This document shows positions 8,844-17,722 of a stretch of 64,000 nt of DNA, in pieces. Source of the DNA: Planctomycetaceae bacterium. GTDB taxonomy: Bacteria; Planctomycetota; Planctomycetia; Pirellulales; Thermoguttaceae. The stretch is taken from NCBI GenBank assembly GCA_012719125.1, contig JAAYAY010000378.1, positions 62,001 through 126,000 of the forward strand, read 5' to 3'. How positions within the stretch are numbered: the stretch's first letter is position 1; each line of letters begins with the position of its first letter. A model generated the notes under the pieces. It was not told the origin of the DNA. It saw nothing but the letters and a program-made list of their open reading frames with translations, and searched no databases. Position numbers and translations under genes: made by a program.

Positions 8844-9169
8844 TCCTCCTCCTCGATGTGTCCCAGAATCCGGTCCAGGGTTTCGTCGTCGAGCTTGGCG
8901 ATTTTCCTAAAGGCGTCGGGGCGTTCCAGCACCCGCTGTTTGATTTCGTCGGGGACTTTTTGGGCCAGCAGCAGCAGTTCATCCACGTCACCGTCCAGGA
9001 TGTCTGCCAGTTTGCGGATCAGCTTCTCGCTGGGAAAGTCGCTGAAGTCCAGCTTGCCGTTTTCGATCTTGCTGAGGTACGTGAAGTTGATGTCGGCTTC
9101 GTCCGCCACGTCACGCAGCGTCCGGTTCTTCGCCTTCCGCAGTTCCCGAATCCGGTCGCCGAAAGTCAT
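8840..9169 (-). CDS. XRE-family HTH repressor
   Basis: A 109-residue protein. Residues 4-60 are a clear Cro/cI-type helix-turn-helix: FGDRIRELRKAKNRTLRDVADEADI followed by FTYLSKIENGK. The C-terminal half is an acidic helical region ending EEEE and may be the part cut or bound by the metalloprotease. It is the first gene of the leftward unit and sits directly below the operator and promoter at 9197-9229. Autorepression is likely, and control of the divergent DISARM operon from the same 149-bp gap is possible. Confidence 0.9.
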   Translation of the reverse strand: MTFGDRIRELRKAKNRTLRDVADEADINFTYLSKIENGKLDFSDFPSEKLIRKLADILDGDVDELLLLAQKVPDEIKQRVLERPDAFRKIAKLDDETLDRILGHIEEEE

Positions 9170-9196
9170 GGCTCTGCCTACTTGCTTTGTTTATCC

Positions 9197-9216
9197 GCAA
9201 ATTGTAGGCTATTTGC
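9197..9216. promoter_or_regulatory. Candidate XRE operator (inverted repeat)
   Basis: GCAAAT (9197-9202) and ATTTGC (9211-9216) form perfect 6-bp inverted arms around an 8-bp spacer. The repeat covers the -10 box and part of the spacer of the leftward promoter, which is where a repressor would block polymerase. Its position and symmetry suit a dimeric XRE protein. The identity of the binding protein is inferred from adjacency. Confidence 0.5.
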
Positions 9217-9229
9217 AGTTTTACGTCAA
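9201..9229 (-). promoter_or_regulatory. Sigma-70-like promoter of the XRE/protease/Argonaute unit
   Basis: Read on the minus strand, TTGACG (9229-9224) and TACAAT (9206-9201) are separated by exactly 17 bases. This is close to the consensus -35 and -10 pair. Transcription would start near 9194, giving a leader of about 25 bases before the repressor ATG at 9169. It was found by eye and is not experimentally known. Confidence 0.6.
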
Positions 9230-9318
9230 CAAGGAGCGGACGTGCTTTCTGGCGGTGAGCCTGACCAGTGGCGAGGTAATGGCCGGACAAATGAAACACT
9301 GATCCTAGAGGCCGAGAC

Positions 9319-12300
9319 ATGGCAACAGCGGTTCTGAATGTACCGGAACAAGGCCAACTCGTGCGGGTTCGGTCACGGCAATGGGTGGTCAACGAAGTCA
9401 AACCCAGCACCCTGCCGCCGCCCGCCATGAAGCCCAGTTTCGACGGGGCACAAAACCTCATCACGCTCTCGTCCGTGGAAGACGACGGCCTGGGTGAAGA
9501 ACTACAAGTGGTGTGGGAGGTCGAGCCGGGGGCCACGGTCATCGAAAAGGTGGCCCTGCCGGAGCCCACGGACTTCGATCACCCCGACAAGCTGGATGCC
9601 TTCCTGGATGCCGTGCGGTGGGGGGCCGCATCCACCGCCGACCTGAAAAACATCCAATCGCCCTTCCGCAGCGGCATCGAAATCGAAGACTACCAGCTTG
9701 ACCCCGTGGTCCGTGCCATCCAGATGCCCAGGGTCAGCCTGCTGATTGCAGATGACGTGGGCTTGGGCAAGACGATCGAAGCGGGCATGGTGGGCCAGGA
9801 ACTCAACATTCGCCACCGTGCCAGGAAGATCCTGATCGTCGTCCCCTCGGCCCTGCAAATCCAGTGGCGGGACCAGATGCGGGACAAGTTCGGGCTGGAC
9901 TTCCGCATCGTCGATTCCAACCTGATGCGGGAACTGCGGCGGCGACGTGGCATCCACGTCAATCCTTGGAGCCACTTCCCCCGACTCATCACCAGCATCG
10001 ACTTCCTGAAACGGGAACGGCCACTGCGGCTATTCCGGGAAACGCTGCCCGCACCCGGCGATCCGATCTACCCACGGAAATACGATCTGCTGATCCTGGA
10101 CGAGGCCCACAACTGTGCTCCGTCAGGCCGAGGCAAGTACGCCACGGATTCCCTGCGAACCCACGCCCTGCGGGAACTGGCCCCACACTTCGAACACAAG
10201 TTGTTCCTGACCGCCACGCCGCACAACGGCTACCGGGAAAGCTTCAGTGCCCTGCTGGAACTGCTGGACAACCAGCGGTTTTCACGGGGAACCGAACCAG
10301 ACAGCAAGCAGCTTGAAGCGGTCATGGTGCGGCGACTGAAGAGCGATCCCACATTTGCCAAGAAGTGGGACGGCACACCCCGGTTCCCGCCACGTGTCCT
10401 GGAACCCATCGAAGTCCCGTACACCGACGACGAGCGGGAGATCCACGCCGCCCTGAGACAGTACACCAAGCTGCGTGCGGGACGAGCCGAGGACAACACG
10501 GAAAAGTTCGCCACGGATTTCGTGTTGAAGACCCTGAAAAAACGCATGTTCTCCTGCCCGGCTGCGTTCCTTGCCACCTTGGAACGGCATGAACAGTCGC
10601 TCCAAACGGCACGGAAAAAGGCCGTTGCCAAGCCATCTCCTGGCGTACTCCAACGTGAACTTGACCGCATGGACGAGGACTACGCCGACGACACTGACTA
10701 CGACGAAGCCACGGCCGATGCCTTGGACACGGCCACCCGGCTGTTTGCCGAACCGACCGAAGAAGAAGAGGCCCTGCTCAAGAAAATGAAGAAATGGGCA
10801 CAGCGTGCTTGTGCCCAACGGGACTCCAAGGCCCTGCAACTGATCGACTGGTTGAAAAAGCACATCAAGCCGGGCGGCAAATGGTCGAACGTGCGGGTGA
10901 TCATTTTCACGGAGTACCGGGCGACCCAGAATTGGCTCCAGGAAGTCCTAGCGACCGAGGGCTTCAGCGGCGGTGACCGTCTCCTGACCATGTACGGCGG
11001 CATGGACAGCCAGAAACGTGAAGAGGTCAAGGCGGCATTCCAAGCCTCGCCGGAGATCAGCCCCGTTCGGATACTGCTGGCAACAGACGCCGCATCCGAG
11101 GGTCTGGACTTCCAAAACTTCTGCTCCCGGCTGATCCACTACGAAATCCCCTGGAACCCGAACCGCATGGAACAGCGGAATGGTCGTGTGGATCGGCACG
11201 GCCAGAAAGCCGACAAGGTTCAGGTCTACCACTTCGTCGGCGAGGGCTACAAGGACCGGGCCAATCGGCAATTCAGCGGAAACGTCGGCAACGTTGGCGA
11301 CATGGAGGCCGACCTTGAATTCCTGATGCGGGTTGCGATCAAGATCGAGACCATCCGGGAAGATCTGGGCAAGGTTGGGCCGGTGATCGCCGAGCAGGTC
11401 GAAGAGGCCATGCTGGGAAGACGCACCGCTCTGCACATTGAAGATGCAGAACGTGATGCCCAGCCGATCCGCAAGATGCTCCGCTTCGAGCGTGACCTGC
11501 AAAAACAGGTCCAGGCATTGATGGAGCAGTACCGGGAAACCAGAAGGGAACTGCGGCTGTCGCCCGACAACATCCAGAAGGTCGTCCAGGTGGCGTTGGC
11601 GTTGGCGGGCCAACCGGCGTTGATGCCAACCAAGACCGATGACGGCAAGCCGTGTTTTCGGCTGCCGCCGCTCCGGGGAAGTTGGGCCGCCTGTGCCGAA
11701 GGGCTGGAACATCCACACACCAAGGACATCCGGCCGATAACGTTCGATGAGGGCGTGTCCCGTGGCCGTGACGATGTGGTCCTGGTTCACTTGAACCACC
11801 GGCTGGTCCAAATGTGCCTGCGGCTGCTGCGGGCGGAAGTGTGGGCTGAGAAAGGCCGGTCCAAGCTCCACCGGGTTACCGCCCGGATCGTCTCCAACGA
11901 CGTTCTGGACACACCGACCATGATCGCCCATGCCCGACTGGTCGTGATCGGCGGTGACGCCTATCGACTGCACGAAGAAATCATCGCTGCAGGTGGGCTC
12001 ATCAAGGAAGGCAAGTGGGGCGGTAGGCTGAACGTGGGACAGTTAGATTCGGCCTTGGGCGGTGTCACGGAGGCCGAGCCATCGACGGCCGTGAAGGCCA
12101 AGCTGCTGGGACTTTACCCATCCTTGACTTCTTCGTTGGCGTCTGCCCTGGAGGCCCGCTTGAAAGATCGGGTGACTGGCTTGCAGAAACGGCTGGCGGA
12201 ACGGGCCGACAAGGAAGCCAAGGACATCGAGGCCATCCTGACCGAGTTGAAGAAGGCCATCGAAGCGGAACTGAAGTCGCCCGAATACGTCCAGCAGTTG

Positions 12301-12483
12301 TTGTTTAGCGACCCGGAGCAGGAGCAGTTCGAGCGGAACAAGGACGCCATGAAGGCCAGGGTCAGGGAGATCCCGGAAGAAGTCAAACGTGAAACGGACG
12401 CCATCCGGGCAAGGTTTGCAGACCCACAGGCTCGGATGTTCCCGGTAGCGGTGACGTTCTTGGTGCCTAAGAAGTTGGCCTGA
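9319..12483 (+). CDS. drmD: DrmD, SNF2-like helicase of class 1 DISARM
   Basis: A 1054-residue SNF2/RapA-like ATPase. Walker A is DDVGLGKTIEAG (about residue 144), the Walker B box is LILDEAHNC (about 261), and motif III is LFLTATPHNG. The second RecA lobe has VIIFTEYRATQNWL, LLATDAASEGLDFQ and motif VI EQRNGRVDRHGQ. The long C-terminal region is helical. In class 1 DISARM, drmD comes with the adenine methylase drmMI plus drmA, drmB and drmC, as here. The system restricts incoming DNA that lacks host methylation. It is the first gene of the rightward operon, and ATG 9319 follows an AGAGG element. Confidence 0.93.
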   Translation: MATAVLNVPEQGQLVRVRSRQWVVNEVKPSTLPPPAMKPSFDGAQNLITLSSVEDDGLGEELQVVWEVEPGATVIEKVALPEPTDFDHPDKLDAFLDAVRWGAASTADLKNIQSPFRSGIEIEDYQLDPVVRAIQMPRVSLLIADDVGLGKTIEAGMVGQELNIRHRARKILIVVPSALQIQWRDQMRDKFGLDFRIVDSNLMRELRRRRGIHVNPWSHFPRLITSIDFLKRERPLRLFRETLPAPGDPIYPRKYDLLILDEAHNCAPSGRGKYATDSLRTHALRELAPHFEHKLFLTATPHNGYRESFSALLELLDNQRFSRGTEPDSKQLEAVMVRRLKSDPTFAKKWDGTPRFPPRVLEPIEVPYTDDEREIHAALRQYTKLRAGRAEDNTEKFATDFVLKTLKKRMFSCPAAFLATLERHEQSLQTARKKAVAKPSPGVLQRELDRMDEDYADDTDYDEATADALDTATRLFAEPTEEEEALLKKMKKWAQRACAQRDSKALQLIDWLKKHIKPGGKWSNVRVIIFTEYRATQNWLQEVLATEGFSGGDRLLTMYGGMDSQKREEVKAAFQASPEISPVRILLATDAASEGLDFQNFCSRLIHYEIPWNPNRMEQRNGRVDRHGQKADKVQVYHFVGEGYKDRANRQFSGNVGNVGDMEADLEFLMRVAIKIETIREDLGKVGPVIAEQVEEAMLGRRTALHIEDAERDAQPIRKMLRFERDLQKQVQALMEQYRETRRELRLSPDNIQKVVQVALALAGQPALMPTKTDDGKPCFRLPPLRGSWAACAEGLEHPHTKDIRPITFDEGVSRGRDDVVLVHLNHRLVQMCLRLLRAEVWAEKGRSKLHRVTARIVSNDVLDTPTMIAHARLVVIGGDAYRLHEEIIAAGGLIKEGKWGGRLNVGQLDSALGGVTEAEPSTAVKAKLLGLYPSLTSSLASALEARLKDRVTGLQKRLAERADKEAKDIEAILTELKKAIEAELKSPEYVQQLLFSDPEQEQFERNKDAMKARVREIPEEVKRETDAIRARFADPQARMFPVAVTFLVPKKLA

Positions 12484-12502
12484 CGCAGCAGAAGGACACA
12501 AC

Positions 12503-12910
12503 ATGCCGAACGGCGACGAACCAACACCCGATGAACTGTTCCATTTCGTCATGAGCCGATTGACTCGACTGCAAGCAGCGGATCTGGTGCGTCAGATCGA
12601 ACGCTCGATTGCACGAGGCGTCGTGACATCGGTTCCAGGGGAAACTTATAGTGTCCTTCGCCCGATGACCGACCTTGAAAAGCTCTCAGTGTCGCTTGAG
12701 TATGTCGTGACAGCCTTCGATACGCCCGCCATGCTCGCCCGTTGCAGAGAACTACTTCAGTGCTCCGAGATTACTTGGACTGTGGAAGTGGATGGAGACG
12801 ATATCGATCTACCTTCGTCATCACTCGACAACAAACACGACGTTTCGGCCGTCAAGAAGCTGATAAGCATCATTGACGAGATGCAATTGCCTATACCGGA
12901 GATACCGTAG
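12503..12910 (+). CDS. Unknown small protein inside the DISARM operon
   Basis: A 135-residue protein, mostly helical, acidic, with no recognised domain. The N-terminus DELFHFVMSRLTRLQAADLVRQIERS looks like an amphipathic helical pair. Its stop TAG shares its last base with the GTG start of the next gene, so the two are translated as a pair. It separates drmD from drmMI, where standard class 1 loci have little or no insert. With the next gene it forms a two-gene cassette. A nuclease-inhibitor or adaptor role is conceivable but unsupported by sequence. Confidence 0.7.
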   Translation: MPNGDEPTPDELFHFVMSRLTRLQAADLVRQIERSIARGVVTSVPGETYSVLRPMTDLEKLSVSLEYVVTAFDTPAMLARCRELLQCSEITWTVEVDGDDIDLPSSSLDNKHDVSAVKKLISIIDEMQLPIPEIP

Positions 12911-13593
12911 TGGCAACGTTAAACGACCTCCGAACCGCTATCGAGACTGTCCTGGATCTGCCTGCCGCTGGAGCAACGCTTCAGCTACGGAGTAACACTA
13001 GGGAGCGGGCGTTTGAGGGCTACGTCTTTTCGTTGCTTGTCGAGGTCGTAAGGCGGGCAGGCGGAACCGCAGTCATCGTGGGCATTCAGTCAGGGGAGAA
13101 CCCCGCCACCGTCGTATTTCGGGGCGGCCCAGGGACGCTTGGATCACAGTCTAGCGATTACGCCTATGCTCGTTGTCAGCTAGGGGACATGGAGTTCGAG
13201 ATTCATCTTGATGTTCAGTACCAGGGCACTTCCGGGGCCATTCATGAGGTCGATGTTTCCATCTATGACCATGAAGCCGCCGAGAGAATTCGAAGCTCCC
13301 CCAGTCAATTTGCCAAGAGTTCGAAGTTGGACGCTGCCTTTGAATGCAAGTTCTACGATTCACGGCTTGGTACAGCACTCGGCAGAACATTCGTAGGTCT
13401 TGTCGCCGATTGCGGGAACGTGAGGATGAAGGCATTTTGGTCGAATGGACCTTCTCCCGGATTGGCAAAGTACTTTCAGCCCGCCAAACGGCCCCATTAC
13501 TTTCCTCGGCTTTCTCCACTCAGACCCACAATAGAGTCACGATTCATCGATTCTCTCGTAACTGAGATGCGAAGATGGGCGGGCGTTGGCTAA
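12910..13593 (+). CDS. Probable PD-(D/E)XK nuclease inserted in the DISARM operon
   Basis: A 227-residue protein starting with GTG at 12910. The first half has a helix with FEGYVFSLLVEVVRRAGG, as in the opening helix of restriction-endonuclease folds. IHEVDVSIYDHE then supplies an acid, and LDAAFECKFYDSRLGTALGR supplies E-C-K followed by a helix. This acid, then E-x-K, then helix order fits PD-(D/E)XK nucleases. The assignment is by motif only. It is coupled to the upstream small gene and followed 34 bases later by drmMI. If active, it would give this DISARM a dedicated nuclease, something the core set lacks apart from DrmC. Confidence 0.5.
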   Translation: MATLNDLRTAIETVLDLPAAGATLQLRSNTRERAFEGYVFSLLVEVVRRAGGTAVIVGIQSGENPATVVFRGGPGTLGSQSSDYAYARCQLGDMEFEIHLDVQYQGTSGAIHEVDVSIYDHEAAERIRSSPSQFAKSSKLDAAFECKFYDSRLGTALGRTFVGLVADCGNVRMKAFWSNGPSPGLAKYFQPAKRPHYFPRLSPLRPTIESRFIDSLVTEMRRWAGVG

Positions 13594-13627
13594 AACGAAG
13601 GACAGACTAGTGTAGAAAGACCATGCC

Positions 13628-16600
13628 ATGTCCATTGCACGCCACCATGCTGAATGGCTGTCCCTCGTGCCGGTGTCAGGCCCGTTCCTGAGTCTGCCGG
13701 TACTGCTGGACGCCTTTCCTCAAGGTCTGGACGCCCACGATCCAGATCACGCTCGCCTGTTGCGGCTGGCCTACAGCCAGTGGGATGAGAACTTCGACCG
13801 CAGGCGGCCTGATCCGGCCACTCACGGGGCTTGGATCAAGTTCGTTTTGACGAAGACGCTGGAGTTCGACGAAGACCTGCTGGTCGAAGGCCAGTCCATC
13901 CCACAAACGCTCCATGTGGAACTGCCTGAACACAGCGAACTGCTGAAGCCGAACATCGTCGTCAACGACCCGGCGACAAAGAAGCCCCGGCTGCTGGTCC
14001 AGACCTGCCCCCGGTCGCAAGAACTCACCAGCTATGTCGTGAATTCGCCGTGGAAGGCATCCCCTGACACCCGCATGACCGAACTGCTGCACGCCACCGG
14101 CGTCCGGCTCGGCTTGGTAACCAACGGTGAACACTGGATGCTGGTGGATGCCCCCAAGGGCGAAACCACGGGCTACGCCTCCTGGTATGCGTCGTTGTGG
14201 CTGGAAGAATACATCACACTCCGGGCATTCCGCACCCTGCTGTCGGCCCCCAGGTTCTTCGGCGTGGCGGACAATGAAACCATCGAAGCCCTGCTGACCA
14301 AGAGTGCGTCCAACCAGCAGGAAGTCACCGACCAGCTTGGTTATCAGGTGCGACGGGCGGTCGAAGTGCTGATCCAGTCGTTGGATCGGGCCGATCAGGA
14401 TTACGGACGGGAACTGCTGGCTGGGGTCAGCCCAGAGGTGCTGTACGAGTCGGCCCTGACGGTCATGATGCGGCTGGTGTTCCTGTTCTGTGCCGAAGAA
14501 CGGGAACTGATCCCCACACGACCGTTCCCGGTGTACGAACAGAATTACTCCGTCTCCACCATCAGCAAGCAGTTGCGGGAACTGGCCGACCAGCACGGCG
14601 AAGAACTCCTGGAACGTCGCCACGATGCGTGGCCCCGGCTGCTGACCGCCTTCCGAATCGTCTTTGGCGGCATCCGGCACGATGAAATCAACGTGCCTGC
14701 CTACGGTGGCCGCCTGTTTGACCCTGACCGGTTCCCTTTCCTTGAAGGCCGCAAACAGGGGACAAATTGGCGGGACACGGATGCCACGCCGTTGCCGGTG
14801 AACAACCGCACGGTCCTGCACCTGTTGGAAGCCCTGCAACTGCTGCAAGTCAAGGTTCCTGGTGGCGGGCCTGCGGAGGCTCGGCGTCTGAGCTTCCGTG
14901 CGTTGGACATCGAACAGATCGGCCACGTCTACGAGGGCCTGCTCGACCATACCGCCAAGCGTGCAACCGAGCCGTTCCTCGGACTCGCTGGAACCCGTGA
15001 CAAGGAACCGGAAATCCTGCTGGCTGACCTGGAGAAAATGCGGGACAAGGGCGAGGATGCCTTCCTGAAGTACCTGAAAGACGAAACCGGCCGGTCGGTG
15101 GCTGCGTTGAAAAAGGCGTTGGATGCCGAAATTGATGGCCAAGATGCGGCCAAGTTCAGGACCGTTTGCCAGGGGGACGACGAACTCTGGCAGCGGGTCG
15201 AGCCGCTGGCTAAATTGGTCCGACCTGATACGTTCGGCTACCCGGTTGTGATCCCAAAGGGAAGCGTCTTCGTCACGGCGGGAACTGACCGACGCAGCAG
15301 CGGCACGCACTACACGCCCCGCAGCCTGACCGAACCCATCGTTCAGTACACCTTGGAACCGCTGGTCTACGTTGGTCCGGCTGAGGGAAAGCCGAAGGCC
15401 GAGTGGAAACTGAAATCGGCCAAGGAACTGCTTGACCTCAAGATCTGTGACATGGCATGTGGGTCCGGGGCTTTTCTGGTCCAAGCCGACCGGTACATGG
15501 CCGAGCGGCTGTTGGAGGCGTGGGATGCGGCCAAGCAGGCGAATCCCAAAACTCCGGGCATCACGCCGGAAGGTGAGCCGTCCACCGGGAAGCCGAACGA
15601 GGTGCTCATCCCCGACGATCCCAATGAGCGGAAAACATACGCCATGCGGATCATCGCCCAGCGGTGTTTGTACGGTGTTGACGTGAACCCGTTGGCAGCG
15701 GATATGGCAAAACTGTCACTGTGGTTGCTCACCGTTGCCAAGGACAAGCCATTCGAGTTTCTGGACCATGCCATCCGGTGCGGCGACTCCCTGGTCGGCC
15801 TGCACGACATCGACCAGTTGCGGCATTTCAGCTTGAAGCCCGATAAAGACGACACACCACTATTCAAGGGGCCGTTGGATGGTCCCGTCAACGAAGCGAT
15901 CAAGCTGAGGCTTCGGCTGGAAGACATGCCCGCAAATTCGGTTGAGGATGTCGAGGCCCAGGAAAAATTGCTAAAAGAAGCCAACGACAAGATTGCCCGG
16001 CTGCGATGTGCGGCTGACCTGCTGGTTGCCGCTGATTTTTGGGGGGAGACCGCCAGGGACAAGCAGGAAAAGGTGCGTCACGCCGCCGTTGTCGTTGGCA
16101 AGCACATCGAGAATGGATCGACGGAAGAGTTCCAGGAAATCGCCGCCAAGGAACGTCTGGCTCAGTTGATGTTCCACTGGCCGCTTGAGTTTCCCGAAGT
16201 GATCGTGAAACGGGGAGGATTTGATGCGTTCGTGGGAAATCCACCGTTCATGGGCGGATTGAAACTCGAAACTGCTTACGGCGGTCACTGGCGTAATTAT
16301 GTTGTTGACAGCATCGCCAATGGCGTTCGTGGTTTGCGGGGAACGGCTGATCTTTGTTCCTATTTTCTCCTACGTACCAGAATGTGTCTTAGAGACCATG
16401 CCGATGTCGGGCTGATCACCACTAATTCAATCTCAGAAGGTGACACCCGTGAGGTTGGCCTTCAACAACTTGTTGGTCGTGGGGTTCGGATCATCCGTGC
16501 ATATCCTAGTAACAAGTGGCCGGGCGACGCAAATCTTGAGGTCGCACTTGTTTGGCTCCGTGACGGCGAATGGCACGGACCTTCCGTTCTTGACGATAAA

Positions 16601-17722
16601 GCGGTTGCGAATATCACTCCACGCCTAGCTCCTTACGTTGAAACGGTAGGCGAGGCACACCGGTTAGCACAGTGCAAAGACAGGGCATTCATGGGTGCGA
16701 CCGTACTGGGCGTCGGTTTTACCATGTCTCCCGATGATGCGTCGCAGCTTATCAGTCAGGACGACAAGAACAGGAGTGTCCTATTTCCTCACGTCAACGG
16801 CGACGACATCAATAGCAGGCCAGACTGTTCACCAAGTCGTTGGATCATCAATTTTTTCAACTGGCCGCTTGAACAAGCGGAAGACTTCGCACTTTGCATT
16901 GAATGGCTTCGCAAGAAAGTGAAGCCGGAACGTGAAGCCCTTATGGGGAGAAATGCAGTTGGAACACGCCGGGCTACTTATTGGTGGCGTTATGCACAAG
17001 ATGCGAATACTCTGTTCCGCACAATCGAAGGCATGAAGCGTGTGCTAGTGAAGTCCGGTGTAAGCAAGTACCACGCATTTGCGTTCCTACCGACTGGATT
17101 CGTCCCCTCACATGCGGTCTTCGTTTTTGCATTTCAGGACTACGGGAGTTTCGGTGTCTTGCAGTCGAGTATTCACGAGTCTTGGACGATTGAGAATTCA
17201 TCATCTCTTGAGACTAGGCTTAGGTATACTCCGATGACGTGTTTTGAGACCTTTGTATTTCCACGAGCCGTCTCAAATGTCGAAGATGCAGGACGCCGAT
17301 TCTATGAGCTTCGGTCGGATGTAATGCTTGCTCGGCAGGAAGGACTAACCAAGACCTACAACCGCTTTCACGATCCCGATGAGACCTCCACTGACATCCA
17401 GAAGCTCCGTGAACTGCACGTTGAGATGGACCAAGCTGTCGCCGCCGCTTACGGCTGGACTGACTTGGACCTCGGCCACGGCTTCCATGAAACCAAGCAG
17501 GGTCTCCGCTTCACGATCAGCGAACCCGCCCGCCGTGAAGTCCTTCAACGTCTGCTGAAGCTCAACCACGAACGCTACGCCGAGGAAGTGAAGCAAGGGC
17601 TTCACGGCAAGACCGGAGGAAAGAGGCAGGCGGCTCCAAAGGAAACAACTGCCAAGAGATCAATACGGACGAAGGCAGCGAGACAGGGACCACCCCTCTT
17701 TGACAAGGAGGGAAACGAATGA
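13628..17722 (+). CDS. drmMI: DrmMI, DISARM class 1 adenine-N6 DNA methyltransferase
   Basis: A 1364-residue type IIG-like methylase. The SAM-binding motif I is CDMACGSGAFLVQ (about residue 607) and the catalytic motif IV is NPPF (about residue 871), diagnostic for adenine-N6 methylation. The N-terminal part (residues 1-500) carries an extended helical region typical of large restriction methylases. The C-terminal part from about 890 should hold target recognition (LFPHVNGDDINSRPD is a common landmark). It marks self DNA in DISARM. Its stop overlaps the drmA start by four bases. The C-terminal tail is lysine- and arginine-rich. Confidence 0.93.
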   Translation: MSIARHHAEWLSLVPVSGPFLSLPVLLDAFPQGLDAHDPDHARLLRLAYSQWDENFDRRRPDPATHGAWIKFVLTKTLEFDEDLLVEGQSIPQTLHVELPEHSELLKPNIVVNDPATKKPRLLVQTCPRSQELTSYVVNSPWKASPDTRMTELLHATGVRLGLVTNGEHWMLVDAPKGETTGYASWYASLWLEEYITLRAFRTLLSAPRFFGVADNETIEALLTKSASNQQEVTDQLGYQVRRAVEVLIQSLDRADQDYGRELLAGVSPEVLYESALTVMMRLVFLFCAEERELIPTRPFPVYEQNYSVSTISKQLRELADQHGEELLERRHDAWPRLLTAFRIVFGGIRHDEINVPAYGGRLFDPDRFPFLEGRKQGTNWRDTDATPLPVNNRTVLHLLEALQLLQVKVPGGGPAEARRLSFRALDIEQIGHVYEGLLDHTAKRATEPFLGLAGTRDKEPEILLADLEKMRDKGEDAFLKYLKDETGRSVAALKKALDAEIDGQDAAKFRTVCQGDDELWQRVEPLAKLVRPDTFGYPVVIPKGSVFVTAGTDRRSSGTHYTPRSLTEPIVQYTLEPLVYVGPAEGKPKAEWKLKSAKELLDLKICDMACGSGAFLVQADRYMAERLLEAWDAAKQANPKTPGITPEGEPSTGKPNEVLIPDDPNERKTYAMRIIAQRCLYGVDVNPLAADMAKLSLWLLTVAKDKPFEFLDHAIRCGDSLVGLHDIDQLRHFSLKPDKDDTPLFKGPLDGPVNEAIKLRLRLEDMPANSVEDVEAQEKLLKEANDKIARLRCAADLLVAADFWGETARDKQEKVRHAAVVVGKHIENGSTEEFQEIAAKERLAQLMFHWPLEFPEVIVKRGGFDAFVGNPPFMGGLKLETAYGGHWRNYVVDSIANGVRGLRGTADLCSYFLLRTRMCLRDHADVGLITTNSISEGDTREVGLQQLVGRGVRIIRAYPSNKWPGDANLEVALVWLRDGEWHGPSVLDDKAVANITPRLAPYVETVGEAHRLAQCKDRAFMGATVLGVGFTMSPDDASQLISQDDKNRSVLFPHVNGDDINSRPDCSPSRWIINFFNWPLEQAEDFALCIEWLRKKVKPEREALMGRNAVGTRRATYWWRYAQDANTLFRTIEGMKRVLVKSGVSKYHAFAFLPTGFVPSHAVFVFAFQDYGSFGVLQSSIHESWTIENSSSLETRLRYTPMTCFETFVFPRAVSNVEDAGRRFYELRSDVMLARQEGLTKTYNRFHDPDETSTDIQKLRELHVEMDQAVAAAYGWTDLDLGHGFHETKQGLRFTISEPARREVLQRLLKLNHERYAEEVKQGLHGKTGGKRQAAPKETTAKRSIRTKAARQGPPLFDKEGNE

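Noticed and set aside
8100-9169. XRE and ImmA/IrrE pair as a toxin-antitoxin module
   Set aside because: The overlap and HTH look similar, but HEAGH with the family core points to a repressor-cutting protease, and the downstream effector genes explain the unit better.
7905-9302. Open frame of 465 codons on the + strand across the protease and repressor genes
   Set aside because: It is serine- and arginine-rich without domains and lies antisense to HEAGH and helix-turn-helix genes.
13676-15484. Open frame of about 600 codons on the minus strand inside drmMI
   Set aside because: It is antisense to a recognised methylase; the frame is open only because of high GC third-position bias.
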